This document shows positions 61,643-64,000 of a stretch of 64,000 bases of DNA, in pieces (within the stretch, counting starts at the first letter, position 1; every line of letters starts with the position of its first letter). Where the stretch lies: contig NZ_JADYVE010000006.1 of NCBI RefSeq assembly GCF_020193655.1, forward strand, positions 310,001 through 374,000, read 5' to 3'. The notes under the pieces are model-generated. The model saw only the letters and a list, made by a program, of their open reading frames with translations, was not told where the DNA came from and searched no databases. Origin of the DNA: Ensifer sp. IC3342 (GTDB taxonomy: Bacteria; Pseudomonadota; Alphaproteobacteria; Rhizobiales; Rhizobiaceae). The position numbers were made by a program, and so were the translations under genes.

Positions 61643-62434
61643 TCAGGTCGGACGCCCCCATGGAGTGGGCGGTTTTCGGGAGCTCGCCGTGCTGGCGTGG
61701 ACGTCCCCCGGGCGCTCCTCACGATGCTCGACGGCGCGCGGACTGACGATAGTACGATCGAATAGCGGGACGCCGCGACGTCGCAAAACGACCACCAGCA
61801 GCAGCCCCGCAACAATGCCGCCGACATGAGCGCTCCAGGAGACGCCGCTGCCGGAGTCGACCACCAGCATGTAGAATTGCTGGCCGATCCAGAACGCCAG
61901 CGGGATCGCCGCAGGCAGCGGCAACGGAATGCGGAAGAGGACGAGAACCCACACTCGCACTTTCGGATGGAGCAGGAAATAGGCGGCGACGACACCAGAA
62001 ATGGCGCCCGAGGCGCCGATCAGCGGCGCTTCCGAGGCAGGATCGAGCAGTCCGTGCGCAAGCGCGCCCGCGGCCGCGCACAGCAGGTAGAAGACAAGGA
62101 AGCGAAAATGCCCGAGCGCGTCCTCGACATTGTCGCCGAAGACCCAAAGAAACAGCATGTTCATCGCCAGATGCGAGAAGTCGCCGTGCAGGAACGAATA
62201 GGTGACGAACGTGAATTGATCGGGAACGATGACGAGCGACGGATCGAGGTCGGCGTACTCGAAGATCACGGCCGGGATGTAGCCGAGCCCGAGCAGGGCC
62301 GCGTTTGCGAATTCTTCTGTGGCGATCGGGCCGGTAACCAGCCAGACCGCGACGTTCATGGCGATCAGGGCGATCGTCACATACTGCATGCTGATGTGCT
62401 TCAGCGCGTTGCTGTCGTGAAGCGGTATGAACAT
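61643..62434 (-). CDS. Rhomboid family intramembrane serine protease
   Basis: The 263-residue membrane protein has six hydrophobic helices and the rhomboid signatures: HGDFSHLAMNMLFLWVFGDNVED, the nucleophile motif GASGAISG (S142) and the catalytic His in SAHVGGIVAG (H203). The cytoplasmic C-terminus is Arg-rich. Substrates of bacterial rhomboids of this type are mostly unknown. The cobalamin adenosyltransferase gene lies 30 bases upstream on the same strand. Confidence 0.9.
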   Translation of the reverse strand: MFIPLHDSNALKHISMQYVTIALIAMNVAVWLVTGPIATEEFANAALLGLGYIPAVIFEYADLDPSLVIVPDQFTFVTYSFLHGDFSHLAMNMLFLWVFGDNVEDALGHFRFLVFYLLCAAAGALAHGLLDPASEAPLIGASGAISGVVAAYFLLHPKVRVWVLVLFRIPLPLPAAIPLAFWIGQQFYMLVVDSGSGVSWSAHVGGIVAGLLLVVVLRRRGVPLFDRTIVSPRAVEHREERPGDVHASTASSRKPPTPWGRPT

Positions 62435-62464
62435 GCGGTCCTCGATCGCAATTCGTGACGAACG

Positions 62465-63037
62465 TTACCTGTTCTCGCCCGGAACCCAAAGCACGTCGGA
62501 ACGTCCCTTGTCGTTTGCCCAGCGGGCGGCCACGAAAAGGAAGTCCGAGAGGCGATTGATATAGGCGATCGCGTCGCGGCTGACGATCTCGCCGGCTGCA
62601 AGTGCAACGATCTGGCGTTCGGCGCGTCGTGCGACGGTGCGGGCAACGTGCAGGGCCGCGGAAGCCGGGCTGCCCGCCGGCAGAACGAAGGACCGCAAAG
62701 GTTCGAGATCGGCATTGAGGCTGTCGATCTCGCCCTCGATCCTTGCAACCTGGGCGGCTGCGATCCTCAGCGGTTCATGGTCCAGCTTCTCGCCGGTATC
62801 CGGTGTTGCGAGGTCCGCTCCGAGGTCGAAGAGGTCGTTCTGGATGCGCATCAGCATCGCGTCGAGATCGGGCGTGCCGTCCGTATGCAGGCGCGCAAGG
62901 CCGACCAGTGCGTTCGCCTCGTCGACCGTGCCGTATGCCTCGACGCGCAGGTCGCATTTCGCGCGACGTGGGCCCGAAACAAGGCCGGTCGTGCCGTCGT
63001 CGCCTGTTCTCGTATAGATCTTGTTGAGCCTTACCAT
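62465..63037 (-). CDS. PduO-type cob(I)alamin adenosyltransferase
   Basis: The enzyme makes adenosylcobalamin from cob(I)alamin and ATP. The 190-residue protein shows the nucleotide-binding IYTRTGDDGTTGL, KCDLRVEAYGTVDEANA and a C-terminal region with RRAERQIVAL, then YINRLSDFLFVAARWAN. This matches the PduO/MMAB type rather than CobA/CobO. The start at 63037 is the conserved one. The etf, hbdA and HIG1-type genes nearby agree with the usual rhizobial order. Confidence 0.9.
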   Translation of the reverse strand: MVRLNKIYTRTGDDGTTGLVSGPRRAKCDLRVEAYGTVDEANALVGLARLHTDGTPDLDAMLMRIQNDLFDLGADLATPDTGEKLDHEPLRIAAAQVARIEGEIDSLNADLEPLRSFVLPAGSPASAALHVARTVARRAERQIVALAAGEIVSRDAIAYINRLSDFLFVAARWANDKGRSDVLWVPGENR

Positions 63038-63054
63038 GGTGTCGTCGCCCCTTC

Positions 63055-63258
63055 TCAGCCCGGCCGTCCGCCGCCGGTGATCCAAAGTGTCAGCAGGATC
63101 AGCGCGATGGCGATCGCCTGCAGCACGATGCGCGCCTGCATCAGCTTGTTCGACGTATTGCCGCTACCGCCCGTGGCCATGTTGAAGAGGCCGCGGATCA
63201 GGACGATGACGACCAGGCCCATGACGAGCAGGGTCAGGCCGGTGAAGAAAGTGGACAT
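63055..63258 (-). CDS. HIG1-type twin-transmembrane protein
   Basis: The 67-residue protein has two helices (GLTLLVMGLVVIVLIRGLFNM and VLQAIAIALILLTLWI) around NTSNKLMQARIV. The RGLxNM and NKLMQARxxLQ blocks are the HIG1-domain signature known from cytochrome oxidase assembly factors. Bacterial members are uncharacterised. It lies 17 bases before the adenosyltransferase gene. Confidence 0.85.
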   Translation of the reverse strand: MSTFFTGLTLLVMGLVVIVLIRGLFNMATGGSGNTSNKLMQARIVLQAIAIALILLTLWITGGGRPG

Positions 63259-63279
63259 GATGCATATCCTCCGTTTCGG

Positions 63280-64000
63280 TCAGCCGAGGCGGCCAATGAT
63301 GCGATAGAACAGGGCGGCCGGCAGGAGCTTCTTCAGCAGTGCACCCTGCTTAGCGGGTCTTGTTACTATATAGTGCGGTCGTGGCCGGCGTGACGTCAGT
63401 GCATGTTTCAAAACGGCGTAGACGGCGTCCGGCCCGAGCTTGCCCGGTGCTGGCTTGCTTTCGCCGCGCAGACGTCGCATCTGCCGCTCATATTCCGCGC
63501 GGTGGGCGGAATTCTTGAGATCGATAAACCGCTCGATATAGGGAATGGCATTGGCCGTGAATTTCGACGCGATCGGCCCCGGCTCGATGAGGCTGACGTA
63601 GACGCCGCTGCCGGCAAGCTCCATTCTCAAGGTCAGCGACAGCCCCTCGATGGCGAATTTCGAGGCATTATAAGCACCGCGCCAGCGATAGGGAACGATG
63701 CCGAGGATCGACGAGCATTGGACGATGCGGCCGTGGCCGCGGGCCCGCATCGCCGGTATCACGCGGCGTGTCAGCTCATGCCAGCCGACGACATTGGTTT
63801 CGAGCTGCAGCCTGAGCGCCTCGGCCGGCAGATCCTCGACCGCACCCGCCTGACCATAGGCACCATTGTTGAAGAGGGCGTCGATGCGCCCGCCCGAACG
63901 GGCCATCACCGCCTCCGCCAGCGCGACGATCGTCTCCGGCCTGGTGTAATCCATGATGAAGGTCTCGATGCCTTCGGCCTCCAGTTCCGTCTGATCTTCA
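63280..64000 (-). CDS. Short-chain dehydrogenase/reductase, partial
   Basis: The frame stays open to the right edge, so the N-terminus with the NAD(P)-binding glycines is outside the window. The visible 240 residues contain ALFNNGAYGQAGAVEDLP, IVQCSSILGIVPYRWRGAYNASKFAIEGLSLTLRMEL (catalytic Ser, Tyr and Lys in SSI and YxxxK) and SLIEPGPIASKF. This is the usual order for classical SDR enzymes. The substrate cannot be told. Confidence 0.88.
   Translation of the reverse strand, partial: EDQTELEAEGIETFIMDYTRPETIVALAEAVMARSGGRIDALFNNGAYGQAGAVEDLPAEALRLQLETNVVGWHELTRRVIPAMRARGHGRIVQCSSILGIVPYRWRGAYNASKFAIEGLSLTLRMELAGSGVYVSLIEPGPIASKFTANAIPYIERFIDLKNSAHRAEYERQMRRLRGESKPAPGKLGPDAVYAVLKHALTSRRPRPHYIVTRPAKQGALLKKLLPAALFYRIIGRLG

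Overview
The window looks like a chromosomal segment of a fast-growing rhizobium, most likely Sinorhizobium/Ensifer (family Rhizobiaceae). The evidence is high GC, a complete rhizobial-style hut operon, cobS-cobT, CpdR, TIGR02302, an hbdA-etfA-etfB block, and many RIME-type and other short palindromic repeats typical of this family. Names come from recognising motifs and gene order by eye; no database search was run.

Bases 1-3600 are an accessory, partly decayed stretch. It holds a frameshifted BrnA-like antitoxin gene, a small basic protein, a DUF6414-like gene broken by an in-frame amber codon, a structured small RNA with a strong terminator, and two small genes. Bases 3589-6278 are a compact three-gene locus: a PqqD-like/HPr-kinase-like fusion, an NTP_transf_5-type nucleotidyltransferase, and a small Gly-rich protein with a Tat-like leader. 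This is the best candidate here for an undescribed system.

Bases 6356-16527 are histidine utilisation. hutF-hutX-hutW-hutV-hutH-hutD run on the minus strand with overlapping ends, and hutC diverges on the plus strand. hutC is followed by a three-domain kinase/aminotransferase-fold fusion. The HutH here lacks the Ala-Ser-Gly triad that forms the MIO cofactor.

Bases 16582-25500 carry regulators and single enzymes: AraC, alcohol dehydrogenase, Lrp, M20 amidohydrolase, D-Ala-D-Ala carboxypeptidase, a His-rich CobW-family GTPase, a frameshifted methyltransferase, TusA and an L,D-transpeptidase. Bases 25709-36547 carry core genes: accA, xerD, aroK-aroB-corC, bolA, a J-domain protein, cobS-cobT and an esterase-like protein.

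Bases 36642-51842 carry yhhQ (with a preQ1-I-like leader), rpmB, DUF3108, an EamA exporter, DUF985, gloB, a methyltransferase, hisC-tyrC, DUF2125, a ChaC-like cyclotransferase, plsC, a YdcF-like protein, ftsE-ftsX, a membrane protein, hpt and cpdR. Bases 51943-64000 carry the TIGR02302 gene, lysA-lptM-argH with divergent tlpA, hbdA, etfA-etfB, a rhomboid protease, a PduO-type cobalamin adenosyltransferase, a HIG1-type protein and a short-chain dehydrogenase cut by the window edge.

RIME-like elements occur at eight or more places, in both orientations, mostly between genes. One half-element supplies the end of a coding region. No tRNA, rRNA, CRISPR array or intact insertion sequence was recognised.
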